DNA of 64,000 nucleotides from Haliotis asinina (lineage: Eukaryota; Mollusca; Gastropoda; Lepetellida; Haliotidae). How positions within the stretch are numbered: the stretch's first letter is position 1; every line of letters starts with the position of its first letter. The notes below the pieces were generated by a model that worked only from the letters and a program-made list of their open reading frames with translations, did not search any database and was not told the DNA's origin. A program made the position numbers and the translations under genes. Below, in pieces: positions 12,101-27,100 of this stretch. Where the stretch lies: contig NC_090290.1 in assembly GCF_037392515.1 (NCBI RefSeq), positions 31,455,753-31,519,752 on the forward strand. The letters run 5' to 3'.

Positions 12101-15100
12101 CGGATATGAACAATGTCCCTGTGGTATATAAACGTTATCTCAGTTCTGTGGTAGCGGATATGAACAATGTCCCTGAGGTATATAAACGTTATCTCAGTTC
12201 TGTGGTAGCGGATATGAACAATGTCCCTGTGGTATATAAACGTTATCCCAGCTCTGTGGTAGCGGATATTAACAATGTCCCTGTGGTATATAAACGTTAT
12301 CTCAGCTCTGTGGTAGCGGATATGAACAATGTCCCTGTGGTATATAAACGTTATCCCAGCTCTGTGGTAGCGGATATGAACAATGTCCCTGTGGTATATA
12401 AACGTTATCTCAGCTCTGTGGTAGCGGATATGAACAATGTCCCTGTGGTATATGAACGTTATCTCAGCTCTGTGGTAGCGGATATGAACAATGTCCCTGT
12501 GGTATATAAACGTTATCTCAGCTCTGTGGTAGCGGATATGAACAATGTCCCTGTGGTATATGAACGTTATCCCAGCTCTGTGGTAGCGGATATTAACAAT
12601 GTCCCTGTGGTATATAAACGTTATCTCAGCTCTGTGGTAGCGGATATGAACAATGTCCCTGTGGTATATAAACGTTATCTCAGCTCTGTGGTAGCGGATA
12701 TGAACAATGTCCCTGTGGTATATAAACGTTATCTCAGTTCTGTGGTAGCGGATATGAACAATGTCCCTGTGGTATATAAACGTTATCTCAGTTCTGTGGT
12801 AGCGGATATGAACAATGTCCCTGTGGTATATAAACGTTATCTCAGTTCTGTGGTAGCGGATATGAACAATGTCCCTGTGGTATATAAACGTTATCTCAGT
12901 TCTGTGGTAGCGGATATGAACAATGTCCCTGTGGTATATAAACGTTATTCCAGCTCTGTGGTAGCGGATATGAACAATGTCCCTGTGGTATATAAACGTT
13001 ATCCCAGCTCTGTGGTAGCGGATATGAACAATGTCCCTGTGGTATATAAACGTTATCTCAGTTCTGTGGTAGCGGATATTAACAATGTCCCTGAGGTATA
13101 TAAACGTTATCCCAGCTCTGTGGTAGCGGATATGAACAATGTCCCTGTGGTATATAAACGTTATCCCAGCTCTGTGGTAGCGGATATGAACAATGTCCCT
13201 GTGGTATATAAACGTTATCCCAGCTCTGTGGTAGCGGATATGAACAATGTCCCTGTGGTATATAAACGTTATCTCAGCTCTGTGGTAGCGGATATGAACA
13301 ATGTCCCTGTGGTATATAAACGTTATCCCAGCTCTGTGGTAGCGGATATGAACAATGTCCCTGTGGTATATAAACGTTATCTCAGTTCTGTGGTAGCGGA
13401 TATTAACAATGTCCCTGTGGTATATAAACGTTATCTCAGTTCTGTGGTAGCGGATATGAACAATGTCCCTGTGGTATATAAACGTTATCTCAGCTCTGTG
13501 GTAGCGGATATGAACAATGTCCCTGTGGTATATAAACGTTATCTCAGCTCTGTGGTAGCGGATATGAACAATGTCCCTGTGGTATATAAACGTTATCTCA
13601 GTTCTGTGGTAGCGGATATGAACAATGTCCCTGAGGTATATAAACGTTATCTCAGTTCTGTGGTAGCGGATATGAACAATGTCCCTGTGGTATATAAACG
13701 TTATCCCAGCTCTGTGGTAGCGGATATTAACAATGTCCCTGTGGTATATAAACGTTATCTCAGCTCTGTGGTAGCGGATATGAACAATGTCCCTGTGGTA
13801 TATAAACGTTATCCCAGCTCTGTGGTAGCGGATATGAACAATGTCCCTGTGGTATATGAACGTTATCTCAGCTCTGTGGTAGCGGATATGAACAATGTCC
13901 CTGTGGTATATAAACGTTATCTCAGCTCTGTGGTAGCGGATATGAACAATGTCCCTGTGGTATATAAACGTTATCTCAGCTCTGTGGTAGCGGATATGAA
14001 CAATGTCCCTGTGGTATATGAACGTTATCCCAGCTCTGTGGTAGCGGATATTAACAATGTCCCTGTGGTATATAAACGTTATCTCAGCTCTGTGGTAGCG
14101 GATATGAACAATGTCCCTGTGGTATATAAACGTTATCTCAGCTCTGTGGTAGCGGATATGAACAATGTCCCTGTGGTATATAAACGTTATCTCAGTTCTG
14201 TGGTAGCGGATATGAACAATGTCCCTGTGGTATATAAACGTTATCTCAGTTCTGTGGTAGCGGATATGAACAATGTCCCTGTGGTATATAAACGTTATCT
14301 CAGTTCTGTGGTAGCGGATATGAACAATGTCCCTGTGGTATATAAACGTTATCTCAGTTCTGTGGTAGCGGATATGAACAATGTCCCTGTGGTATATAAA
14401 CGTTATCCCAGCTCTGTGGTAGCGGATATGAACAATGTCCCTGTGGTATATAAACGTTATCTCAGTTCTGTGGTAGCGGATATGAACAATGTCCCTGAGG
14501 TATATAAACGTTATCTCAGTTCTGTGGTAGCGGATATGAACAATGTCCCTGTGGTATATAAACGTTATCCCAGCTCTGTGGTAGCGGATATTAACAATGT
14601 CCCTGTGGTATATAAACGTTATCCCAGCTCTGTGGTAGCGGATATGAACAATGTCCCTGTGGTATATAAACGTTATCTCAGTTCTGTGGTAGCGGATATG
14701 AACAATGTCCCTGTGGTATATAAACGTTATCTCAGTTCTGTGGTAGCGGATATGAACAATGTCCCTGTGGTATATAAACGTTATCTCAGTTCTGTGGTAG
14801 CGGATATGAACAATGTCCCTGTGGTATATAAACGTTATCCCAGCTCTGTGGTAGCGGATATTAACAATGTCCCTGTGGTATATAAACGTTATCCCAGCTC
14901 TGTGGTAGCGGATATGAACAATGTCCCTGTGGTATATAAACGTTATCTCAGCTCTGTGGTAGCGGATATGAACAATGTCCCTGTGGTATATAAACGTTAT
15001 CCCAGCTCTGTGGTAGCGGATATGAACAATGTCCCTGTGGTATATAAACGTTATCCCAGCTCTGTGGTAGCGGATATGAACAATGTCCCTGTGGTATATA

Positions 15101-18100
15101 AACGTTATCTCAGCTCTGTGGTAGCGGATATGAACAATGTCCCTGAGGTATATAAACGTTATCTCAGTTCTGTGGTAGCGGATATGAACAATGTCCCTGT
15201 GGTATATAAACGTTATCCCAGCTCTGTGGTAGCGGATATTAACAATGTCCCTGTGGTATATAAACGTTATCTCAGCTCTGTGGTAGCGGATATGAACAAT
15301 GTCCCTGTGGTATATAAACGTTATCCCAGCTCTGTGGTAGCAGATATGAACAATGTCCCTGTGGTATATAAACGTTATCTCAGCTCTGTGGTAGCGGATA
15401 TGAACAATGTCCCTGTGGTATATAAACGTTATCTCAGCTCTGTGGTAGCGGATATGAACAATGTCCCTGTGGTATATAAACGTTATCTCAGTTCTGTGGT
15501 AGCGGATATGAACAATGTCCCTGAGGTATATAAACGTTATCTCAGTTCTGTGGTAGCGGATATTAACAATGTCCCTGTGGTATATAAACGTTATCTCAGT
15601 TCTGTGGTAGCGGATATGAACAATGTCCCTGTGGTATATAAACCTTATCTCAGTTCTGTGGTAGCGGATATTAACAATGTCCCTGTGGTATATAAACGTT
15701 ATCTCAGTTCTGTGGTAGCGGATATGAACAATGTCCCTGTGGTATATAAACGTTATCTCAGTTCTGTGGTAGCGGATATGAACAATGTCCCTGTGGTATA
15801 TAAACGTTATCTCAGTTCTGTGGTAGCGGATATGAACAATGTCCCTGTGGTATATAAACGTTATCCCAGCTCTGTGGTAGCGGATATTAACAATGTCCCT
15901 GTGGTATATAAACGTTATCCCAGCTCTGTGGTAGCGGATATGAACAATGTCCCTGTGGTATATAAACGTTATCTCAGTTCTGTGGTAGCGGATATGAACA
16001 ATGTCCCTGTGGTATATAAACGTTATCTCAGTTCTGTGGTAGCGGATATGAACAATGTCCCTGTGGTATATAAACGTTATCCCAGCTCTGTGGTAGCGGA
16101 TATTAACAATGTCCCTGTGGTATATAAACGTTATCCCAGCTCTGTGGTAGCGGATATGAACAATGTCCCTGTGGTATATAAACGTTATCTCAGTTCTGTG
16201 GTAGCGGATATGAACAATGTCCCTGTGGTATATAAACGTTATCCCAGCTCTGTGGTAGCGGATATTAACAATGTCCCTGTGGTATATAAACGTTATCCCA
16301 GCTCTGTGGTAGCGGATATGAACAATGTCCCTGTGGTATATAAACGTTATCTCAGTTCTGTGGTAGCGGATATAAACAATGTCCCTGTGGTATATAAACG
16401 TTATCTCAGTTCTGTGGTAGCGGATATGAACAATGTCCCTGTGGTATATAAACGTTATCTCAGCTCTGTGGTAGCGGATATGAACAATGTCCCTGTGGTA
16501 TATAAACGTTATCTCAGTTCTGATGTTCATACCAGTATATAAGCACACACACTGTACTTCGCCACCGCCACACGACTGGAATGTTGCTGAGTGCGGCGAT
16601 AAAGAACAACCATCAACCAACCTGATCTCACCAAACACAATAAAAGTTCTTCATTACTTAACATGGACCATGAACAGTTTATTTCACCTAGGACGTTCTA
16701 ACTCTTTGTTATCAAGTACATACCATTAGGACGTCAGTTATCCAGTCCCTCAACACACACATCTTAACATAGGCAGTGCATCCTGACTATCATGTAGTCT
16801 CCAGCTTCCAACTATGGGACTCCTGTCTATAAATAATCCAATCAGGACCAGACAGTATGGCGACCGACACATCGACGTGCACAAATGTGAGACGCACCAA
16901 CCACACCACCATCTTGATCACCCGATCCCTTTTGTCGCCTGTCACAATAAGTATTTTTAAACCGTGTTACCACTTGGCTTGAAGAACAAACACAGTGATT
17001 GCAAAATACACCGTTAATCTTGCTGTGAATAGCTACATCCGGGACCCTTGATACTGACGGTTTACCTCTCTATCAATTATAGCTCACCTGGGACATGCCT
17101 CTTTTACGACACTTTGTTAATTTTACTGCTTTCTTGTGGGCCCTTTTTTCTACTGCATCTAAACAAAATGCCTCCACACCATAAGACTGGATCTGTAATG
17201 AACACATAGTTTGCTAACTTTGTATGTTGAGATTGGTCCTAGTGGTGCTAAGGTGTTTCACGTGTGCTTCGTTGTGGGACAAGAGTAGAGTCAAGCTGGC
17301 AAACACGGTCAGTGACGAACGTTGCTTAACTTCAACTACACCACACATCATCATTAAGTGAATCTGTTGAGGAACCTTTGTCACCACACTTGGTATCAGG
17401 TGACGAGTTCACTATGCACCTTTGTAAAGTATTGCAGATGGAACGCTACGACACATTCAAATATTTGCTTGTGTGCATGCTTCAGAAAGAGCAACCTTCA
17501 ACATCAGACTGATGAGGTTTGAACATGTAGGCTAAGAGTGTTTCACATATACAGAGTGACCATTGAAGATGGTAGACAAATAGCAATTACAATCATTCGG
17601 TTTAACAGCACATGCCTGTAGTGACTGATCGTGTCCACGGGGGTGTCAGAACTGAACGAGAAGGGTAATGATGGCGTGTACTTACAGTTCCTCTCTGTAA
17701 CGCATTTGAAGGAAGAAACACCTCCGGGTATATGTTTTTGATGTACCAGTCAAAGCTCTGACATCTAAGCTCTCGCCTCAGATCTTGCCGTTGTGAAATA
17801 TTCCCTATGTCAGCCTGAAATATTGTAATAACGACTATATGAAGTCGTTTACTCAAACCATCATCTGAATACACTGCCATAACATAGTGGACGTTGTGGT
17901 CTGTAAATGGCTAAGTGCCTTGTTCACATGCGTATGCAGTAACAATATCAAGCTCACAGTGACGACCCGAGTGCTTTCTAGTCACCTTTCCATATACTTT
18001 TTCATAATTATTAAGCAGATAAATGTTTTTGGATGACTCCGTTAGCCTGGACATCTACAGTGACAGCATGAACACATTAGGATCCATCACATGGTTATTA

Positions 18101-21100
18101 ACAGATGGACCCTTACCAGTTTAGTCCCAATATGTTCGTAATAGATGTGTTTATACTCGTCAAGCCAGACCTCCGCAACTCTCTGCGAGTTCCGCTGGAC
18201 GGTGTTGGCCGCTAAATGCATTGGAGACGTTCGTCGGAAGATGTGTCCGACAAGAGAACACGGAATGATCTCCAGAGACCCACCACACATCCAAATCTGA
18301 GGACAAACACGGTACATATTCAGCATGAAATGCTACTATGTTGTTCTAGTATTGGCATGTTTTTGTTGAGATAGAGGGCCTGGTGTGTCCGTACTTATTT
18401 GTAAATGTTGTCAAGGGTTGTCCGTATCGAATGGTTGGAACAATGACGTATAGTACAAACATTCCCGCAAGTTGGAAACTATGAGTAGGATAAAGACAGA
18501 CAGGCAGAAGTATTAAAGTGTCATATGATATATTACAGGTAAAAGAGGGTTTCAGTTGCTTAGGTAAAATATATCATCCAACCATAACATCGGCTTACGA
18601 GACCCTACTAAACAGACTTAAAAAGAGTGCGCAATGCACAACCTGGACGGATTGGATTCATAGCATACATAAGAAGTACATAGGTAAAATATATTAAGAA
18701 TGTAACTGCCTCCTACGGAACATATCGTTAATAGCATCAACAATAAGTACAAGTACCCTGATTTCAGCATCATCTGGGCTAAAAGTAAATTCATGCACAA
18801 AATTACCTTTAAGATCATGGTTAAAGGCACAATTTAACAGAAAACGAATTTCAGACTCTACGGAATCACAAAATGGTCATAATCTTTGATTCATTAATGC
18901 GTGTGTGTGTAACTTATTACCGTTAGTCTTACCTGCGTCGCCCCAAAACTCAGAAAACCACTTTTCATCATCTAATCTACCTAAACGTTTTTTAATGTGT
19001 TTTAATGGAGCTGATACCAGGGGTCGGCGATAGCAAAGTATCATGCAACTGCAACCGTTTACTCAATTTATCAAGGTTAAAAGCAAAGGGAATCCTTCCG
19101 TCTCATGGGCTACTTGAACACCTTATCGGTAAGCCTGTCCTCTGACATATGATACAACTTGACAAAACAGCGAAAACTCTCTGTCCGCTGTTTACTGAGA
19201 CATGTTCTCCAACCATGTTCACCCTGAACAGCACAGTAGGACGTGTTACGGGGTTAACCCAGGAAGAAACCACCAACTCTGTTTTGCTTGCTACTTATTT
19301 CCCGATGACCTATAGTCCCCAAATATGGCACAGTAGAGTAAGATAGGCTGCACTGTTGATTCATAGAGTTTAGTGAATACACCATATGCCACACTATCTG
19401 CATTTGGTGATGAGAAGAGACAAAGCAAGTCTTGCACTTTTTGCGATCTCCTTTACTGTGAACTTTTTATCAAGGTCTTTCTCAAACGACAATCCTCAGT
19501 ATTTGTAACAGTCACTGTATGATAAGGCGATGTTGCAGCATCATAACTGATAAATAGATCTATCCGAGTTAACCCGTCTGAAGTGCACAACCTTTGTCGG
19601 ATCTGTATTAATACTCAGACGCCATCTAAAACATCACCGTCTCGCCACGTTCAACATCCGCTGTAGTTTGTCTTCACTTGGGGCTAGTAGAACTATATCG
19701 TCTGCATACAGTAATATGGAGACACAAAGTTCATCTACAGATACACCGTCATTTTGGTTGGTAATCTCCCCCGCCAAGTCATTGATGTCGTGGGAGAACA
19801 GTTTGATGTGAAAGATTCAGCCTTGCTTCATCCCAATTGGCACTTAAAAGAATGACGTCATAACGTTATTGACTCGTACTGCACAATAGGTTATGGTAGA
19901 GTGGCTGTATGGTAGATAACACCTTCCAGTAGATCCCTGCAGCTTCAACCATAAGCAGCTCCCGTCCACATTATCGAATGCTTTTCTAAGGTCGATAAAA
20001 CAAGTATATAAGTTGACTGCTTACAATCCAGTCTGGCCTTAAAAGCACAGTGTACAAACTGTATATATGATCAAAGCAGCTTCGCTGTTTGAAAAATCGC
20101 TTTTAAGAATTTAACAAAGTGTTACAATAGTCCAACCAAGATGACACCCGTTGATTGAGGACATCACAATAGATCTTGCAGGGAAACCCCTCTATAGGTT
20201 CCAGGTGAGCGCATGTCGGTGTCGCTTTTCACTAATGGGTTAATGATCGACTGTTTCCATGCACTTGGAGTGATGCCGCTATCAAAACATTTGGTGAAGA
20301 GGTTATATGGTTTCTCGATAGAGGTGTCGTTTTTAAGAACTTCAGCTTTGTTATTGTCTACACCCTCTGCCTTACCGTTCTCCTCCCGCTATACAGCTCT
20401 GTGCACTTCTTCACGTGAGGTCGGTGCTTTGAGAGCGCTCTCTTCCTGTTGGGTAGCGTTACCGTTAGTTAAAAGTTCAACCTCACGCTTCACCTCAACC
20501 ACATGCAAACTGTACCGAAAAGGGTGTTGCGCAGCATAGAGAATATGGCAAGTCTTGTTTTATGCGAGCGAAGCCAGCAACGGTTGGCAACGTACTTCCC
20601 TCGCTTCGGAACGAAAAATATGTTTGATGTCGAAAAGAAATGTCGCCACCGTCAAATGTACACTCCCATTTCTCTCACTTGGTTGTGCTCTCAGATTTCC
20701 TACCCCATGTTTAATAATTACTCACCTGAAATATGTTTTATTTAATATTTTAAGCGATACTGGTAGTATTCAGGTCGGTCTTCGCCTCCATTACCCCTGC
20801 CAGCTTCCGGTTGAACGGAGTGACGGAACAAGAATGATCAGAAATTAAAAAGAAATGCAACATAGCCTAATTTTATCATGAACCTGTTGGAATGTATTTG
20901 TCTTATCTGTCGTCGCTATTGGTAGAAGGAGCAGGGGAGATACCTGTAAGTAGTCCATATAGAATAATACACTCCTGTTCCTTCACTCAGTTGAACCGGA
21001 TGCTGGAAGGGGGAATGGAGGCGAAGAACGGTCTGATATACCACGAGTTGCGCTTAAAATGTTGAATAAAAAATATTTCACGTGAGTAATTGTTCAACAT

Positions 21101-24100
21101 GGGGTAGGAAATGTAAGAGTACAACCGAGTGAAGAAATGGATTTGTACTTTTGATGGTGGTGATATTATATTTTGACATGACAATTATTTTTCGAACCGA
21201 AGCGAGGAAAGTACGTTGCCAACCTTTGCTCGTTTCGCTCGCATGTCATTCGCGATTCCAATGTTACCAGTTATTTTAAAGTTAACATCGGCTTAGTCGA
21301 GGGCTTACTTTCCCAACCATAAGCGAGGAGGGGTGCTTTAAAATACATATAAACCGCCAAATAATGGATATTTGGATGATCATGTAATGAAGTTATGTAG
21401 CAGTAAAGAGATAATTTAACACCTGCATCCCGGGTAGCCGCGCGTTAGAGCGTCCGATCAGTACTCTGTACGATGTGCTTCCAATCCAGCTTGGGAAAAC
21501 ATTTCGACAATGAAATTGAACTTTCATTACTTTTCAGTTCATTTCAAACAGTCACATATCATCTGAACTTAAATGTTGATGCTAATATAGAATTAGGAAA
21601 AACTAAAAGGTGGGTAGAGGTCTTACATGCTAAAAGTAAAACCGACCAATGTGTCTTAATTACAAAAAGTAAAATCGGAAAATGGGTCTTACTTACAGAA
21701 AGTAAAACCTGGGAGCAAACAAAAACACCAGCTGCGGTTATCCCGGGAAAAAAAGTCATAACTAATATATAGTGACAATCACAGTGTAGGTTTATATTAG
21801 TTAAACGTATGTATCAGCGGGTATGTGCTTGCCTCTGCCATCTCACAATACATCACCACAAGCGAGGGTCTGAAGATCATTTTTGCATCCGAGACGTCCC
21901 ACACAAACTTAACAGCTCTGTAACACTGAATTGCTGCAGGGTAAATATAAGCACAGGCAATGTTGGCATCGCCGCTTCCATTTTGTTCCATAATGCCATT
22001 ATAACTGAACAGCCAGTGTATTTGTACTGTCAGTCTGTTTGGTACTGTGACGCCACATAGCTGGAATATTGCTAAGTTTGTCGCAAGCTAAACTCACTCA
22101 CTATTTGGCACTGCCATTGTCAGTGAACTGTCACCGTAATTTGTAAGTAATTTGTCCTGATTTATACCTAGTTAATTTTATAACATATTTGATACTTAAG
22201 CAACATTCATCTGTTGTTGAGTTAATAAGTTTTAATGCTTACGTTTTGTACCATTGAATCAGAACAAGTAAAAACCTTTAGAGAGAACAGGTTTTTTTGT
22301 TATCGCTCGTGGTGACGAAAGGGTAGGACGTGATATTCTGAAGGAGCAAGAACAAGCTTACTGTTGAAATATACAGGGTTCACAGTTGATAACGTACGCT
22401 GGTGTGACACTGCAGGAACTGATGATGCCAATAAACAAACAAAAGCCAAAACCTTCATTCCTCAGATCACGATTCTATTTTAACTATTATGATTACAGAC
22501 TTCTAAGTAAGATCATATAAGATAACATTAGATAAAATTATTGTAGTGTTTCTACACGTGCAAACTAACTCACAGTTTCTCACCTTGAACGACAGTTCCA
22601 TATTTTCTCCACCCCAGAGTTCAAACTGTGGGTCATAGGTTCCAAGGCGCTCAAAGAATTGTTTGTTGATCATAAACAGTCCTCCGGCCATTGTCGGAGA
22701 TCTAGAAGCGAAGACATCACATTTATCACGTGTCGTTCCGGGAGGTTTACTTTGCAAATGGACAGGAGAGACACCTTTAATATGTCATACATGTTGACCG
22801 TGACCAGGTGACTGTCAGCGTATTCTTTAGCATTACAATGAGAATGTCAGTAACAGGTAAGAACAGTAAAAGCAAGGTCAGAGGGCATGAAGCACCGATT
22901 GTGGTACAAGAAGCAGAAGACATGACAGCATAGAGCCGGATACATGAGCAGAGGTAGACTAACAGAGACAGTAGTAACAGGAGACATGCCGGGTACAGGA
23001 GCAGAGGTAGACGTAACAGACACAGTAGTAGCGGGAGACATGCCGGATACATGAGCAGGAGCAGAGGTAGACGTAACAAAGACAGTAGTAGCGGGAGACA
23101 TGCCGGATACAGGAGCAGGAGCAGAGCTAAACGTAACAAAGACAGTAGTAGCAGGAGACATGCCGGATACAGGAGCAGAGGTAGACGTAACAGAGACAGT
23201 AGTAGCGGGAGACATGCCGGGTACATGAGCAGGTGCAGAGGTAGACGTAACAAAGACAGTAGTAGCAGGAGACATGCCGGATACAGGAGCAGAGGCAGAC
23301 GTAACAGAGTCAGTAGTAGCAGGAGACATGCCGGGTACATGAGCAGGAGCAGAGGCAGACGTAACAGAGGCAGTAGTAGCAGGAGACATACCGGATACAG
23401 GAGCAGGAGCAGAGGTAGACGTAACAAAGACAGTAGTAGCAGGAGACATGCCGGGTACATGAGCAGGAGCAGAGGCAGACGTAACAGAGGCAGTAGTAGC
23501 AGGAGACATGCCGGGTACAGGAGCAGGAGCAGAGGTAGACGTAACAAAGACAGTAGTAGCGGGAGACATGCCGGATACAGGAGCAGGAGCAGAGGTAGAC
23601 GTAACAGAGGCAGTAGTAGCAGGAGACATGCCGGATACATGAGCAGGTGCAGAGGTAGACGTAACAGAGACAGTAGTAGCGGGAGACATGCCGGATACAT
23701 GAGCAGGAGCAGAGGTAGACGTAACAGAGTCTCTAGTAGCGGGAGACATGCCGGATACATGAGCAGGAGCAGAGGTAAACGTAACAAAGACAGTAGTAGC
23801 GGGAGACATGCCGGATACATGAGCAGGAGCAGAGGTAGACGTAACAGAGTCAGTAGTAGCAAGAGACAGGAGAGTCAGAGGTAGACAACAGAGACAGTAG
23901 TAGCAGGAGACATGCCGGGTACATGAGCAGGAGCAGAGGCAGACGTAACAGAGGCAGTAGTAGCGGGAGACATGCCGGGTACATGAGCAGGTGCAGAGGT
24001 AGACGTAACAGAGACAGTAGTAGCGGGAGACATGCCGGATACATGAGCAGGAGCAGAGGTAGACGTAACAGAGTCAGTAGTAGCGGAAGACATACCGGAT

Positions 24101-27100
24101 ACATGAGCAGGAGCAGAGGTAGACGTAACAGAGTCAGTAGTAGCAAGAGACAGGAGAGTCAGAGGTAGACAACAGAGACAGTAGTAGCAGGAGACATGCC
24201 GGGTACATGAGCAGGTGCAGAGGTAGACGTAACAGAGACAGTAGTAGCGGGAGACATGCCGGGTACATGAGCAGGTGCAGAGGTAGACGTAACAGAGACA
24301 GTAGTAGCGGGAGACATGCCGGGTACAGGAGCAGGTGCAGAGGTAGACGTAACAGAGTCAGTAGTAGCGGGAGACATGCCGGGTACATGAGCAGGTGCAG
24401 AGGTAGACGTAACAGAGACAGTAGTAGCGGGAGACATGCCGGATACATGAGCAGGAGCAGAGGTAGACGTAACAGAGTCTCTAGTAGCGGGAGACATGCC
24501 GGATACATGAGCAGGAGCAGAGGTAGACGTAACAGAGGCAGTAGTAGCGGGAGACATGCCGGATACAGGAGCAGGAGCAGAGGTAGACGTAACAGAGACA
24601 GTAGTAGCGGGAGACATGCCGGATACAGGAGCAGGAGCAGAGGTAGACGTAACAGAGGCAGTAGTAGCAGAAGACATGCCGGATACAGGAGCAGAGGCAG
24701 ACGTAACAAAGACAGTAGTAGCGGGAGACATGCCGGGTACATGAGCAGGTGCAGAGGTAGACGTAACAGAGACAGTAGTAGCGGGAGACATGCCGGGTAC
24801 ATGAGCAGGAGCAGAGGTAGACGTAACAGAGTCAGTAGTAGCAGGAGACATGCCGGATACAGGAGCAGGAGCAGAGGCAGACGTAACAGAGTCAGTAGTA
24901 GCAGGAGACATGCCGGATACAGGAGCAGGTGCAGAGGTAGACGTAACAAAGACAGTAGTAGCAGGAGACATGCCGGATACAGGAGCAGAGGCAGACGTAA
25001 CAGAGTCAGTAGTAGCAGGAGACATGCCGGGTACATGAGCAGGAGCAGAGGTAGACGTAACAGAGTCAGAAGTAGCAAGAGAGAGGAGAGTCAGAGGTCG
25101 ATGCAGCAAAGGATACCTGACTGGGCTTGTAAGGTCATGTCTGTCCACATTGTCACGCTCAGTGATGGCCTCCCATCGGAAGTTCATGTCCCAGTAGAAA
25201 CCCCCTTTTACGGATACTAGATCCTCTGGTTTGTGCTTGAACTCGAATGTGCTATGATCTATGCTGGGGATCACCGGCCAAACTACAACTGTCGGGTTGT
25301 GTTGTATTCGTGCGAGTTGAGGCTCAGCCCATCCTGTGGGAAACAGATGTTTTTCCAGCACGACTAGAGGTACAAAAACTTACTATATTGAGTGATTTAA
25401 GTCGTTTTGGACTCAGCTGTTCTGGATAGATTTCCTTATAATATTGCGATTATTCAGGTACATGTTTGGTGTAAATAGATTGAAGTGATATACAAAAGAG
25501 TGAGTGAGTGAGTGAGTTTAGTTTTACGTCGCACTTCCATATATTCCAGCTATATGGCGACGGTCTGTAAATAATCGAATCTGGACCAGACAATCCAGTG
25601 ATCAACAACATGAGCATCGATCTGCGCAATGGGGAACCGATGACATGTGTCAACCAAGTCAGCTAGTCTGACCACCCGATCCCGTTAGTCGCCTCTTACG
25701 ACAAGCATAGTCACCTTTCATGGCAAGCATGGGTTGCTGAAGGCCTATTCTACCCCGGGACCTTCACGGGTCGACATACAAAGGAAGGTAGTGAACAGGT
25801 GAAGTGGATGTGACAACACAGTACAAATGAAAGTTATCTAACGTTAGTACAGTTGAAAACAACCACCACAGCTCCAAAATACAATTGAAACCACATCGAT
25901 ACATCACCATCGACAAGCGTTTCTTGCTTGTTTGTTTAATGCGCTGTCAAAAATGCTTCCTTTTTGCTTGATTACGTTGAATACCTCAAACGTCTATGTA
26001 TTTAACGAATATTTGGAGCTTAGTTTATTTAACATGCAACGTAGAGAGAATCTCATCTTAAGTTTGCGTCTTTTCATACATCTGCGTACGAATATACAGA
26101 CATCCATACGCTGACGATCATCGCGATGAGTTGATCAAATGTTTGATAGATTCTTCGAAGAGTAGTGCTTTTTTATGAAATATTTCAACCATTCTGCAAG
26201 TACAGAAATGGTACATGTCAGTCATGACTTTACTATGGTGGACAGAGACGGCTTTACAAATGATCGCCAAATGCAGTTTGCATGAATAATGCTTACTGAC
26301 TGACAAGTAAATACATTTCATCAATTCTACTAAAGAAAAAAAGATAAAAAATAATCATCAATCTTCTTTTTCTGAATTCAGTTTATTTTTCTGATTCAAC
26401 TTACTCTACCATATTATGCAGACCAAAATATTTAAATAGTTCAAGGGTTATTTTTACTTCCCCCTTGACTACTGAAATTAAATATCTTGCTGCCTTGACT
26501 TTTTTTGATAGCCATTATCGTGAACAGAAGTGTTCCCCAGCAACCAAAACTGTTCCGTGAACACTTGCTATATTACAATGATCCTTGAAGGCGTGGGACG
26601 TTGTTCATAATATCAGTCACTCTTGTATCATTGGAAGTGAACAAACAATAGAATCCTTATGTGACAATAAAGTATGTTGTCTAAATATTTAACCATATAG
26701 TGCGGTAGTGTCAGCAGCCGCACTACATAGGTGAACATGGCATGTACTGAATACCTTAGCTAACTTAACACCTCAGTGGTTGGGGAGAAATGGACATAAT
26801 AATGGTCTCGAATAAAAGCTAGCAGGACGGTTTAGCCCTCGAACTCAAATATGCAGCTTTTGTTCCGTTTCCGCGAGCAGGTATAATTGCAGCTTCGCTA
26901 GTTGATACGTGTTTTAAGACTGGGTGTTTTCAGAGCCGATAATAGAGTATGAGAATTATTAGCATGGTCAAAGTGCAAACATAAAATACTAGTAAATCAT
27001 TCAAACATCACTAAATACAGAGCAAATGTCCCAGTTCTAACAATGACCGTTATTCCAGCTGTAAATAGTTTTGTGTAATGTCACTGTCATGGCCGGGATA

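Noticed and set aside
10036..16638. Giant repeat proteins of 2168 aa (plus) and 2180 aa (minus)
   Set aside because: Both are by-products of a stop-free 54-bp satellite; they overlap completely on opposite strands and lie in an intron of the phase-consistent GALNT gene.
22777..25220. Several Leu-rich, Arg/Ser-rich and Asp/Val-rich proteins
   Set aside because: Alternative frames of the 60-bp intronic minisatellite. Only the frame continuous with exon 5 is discussed, as a finding.
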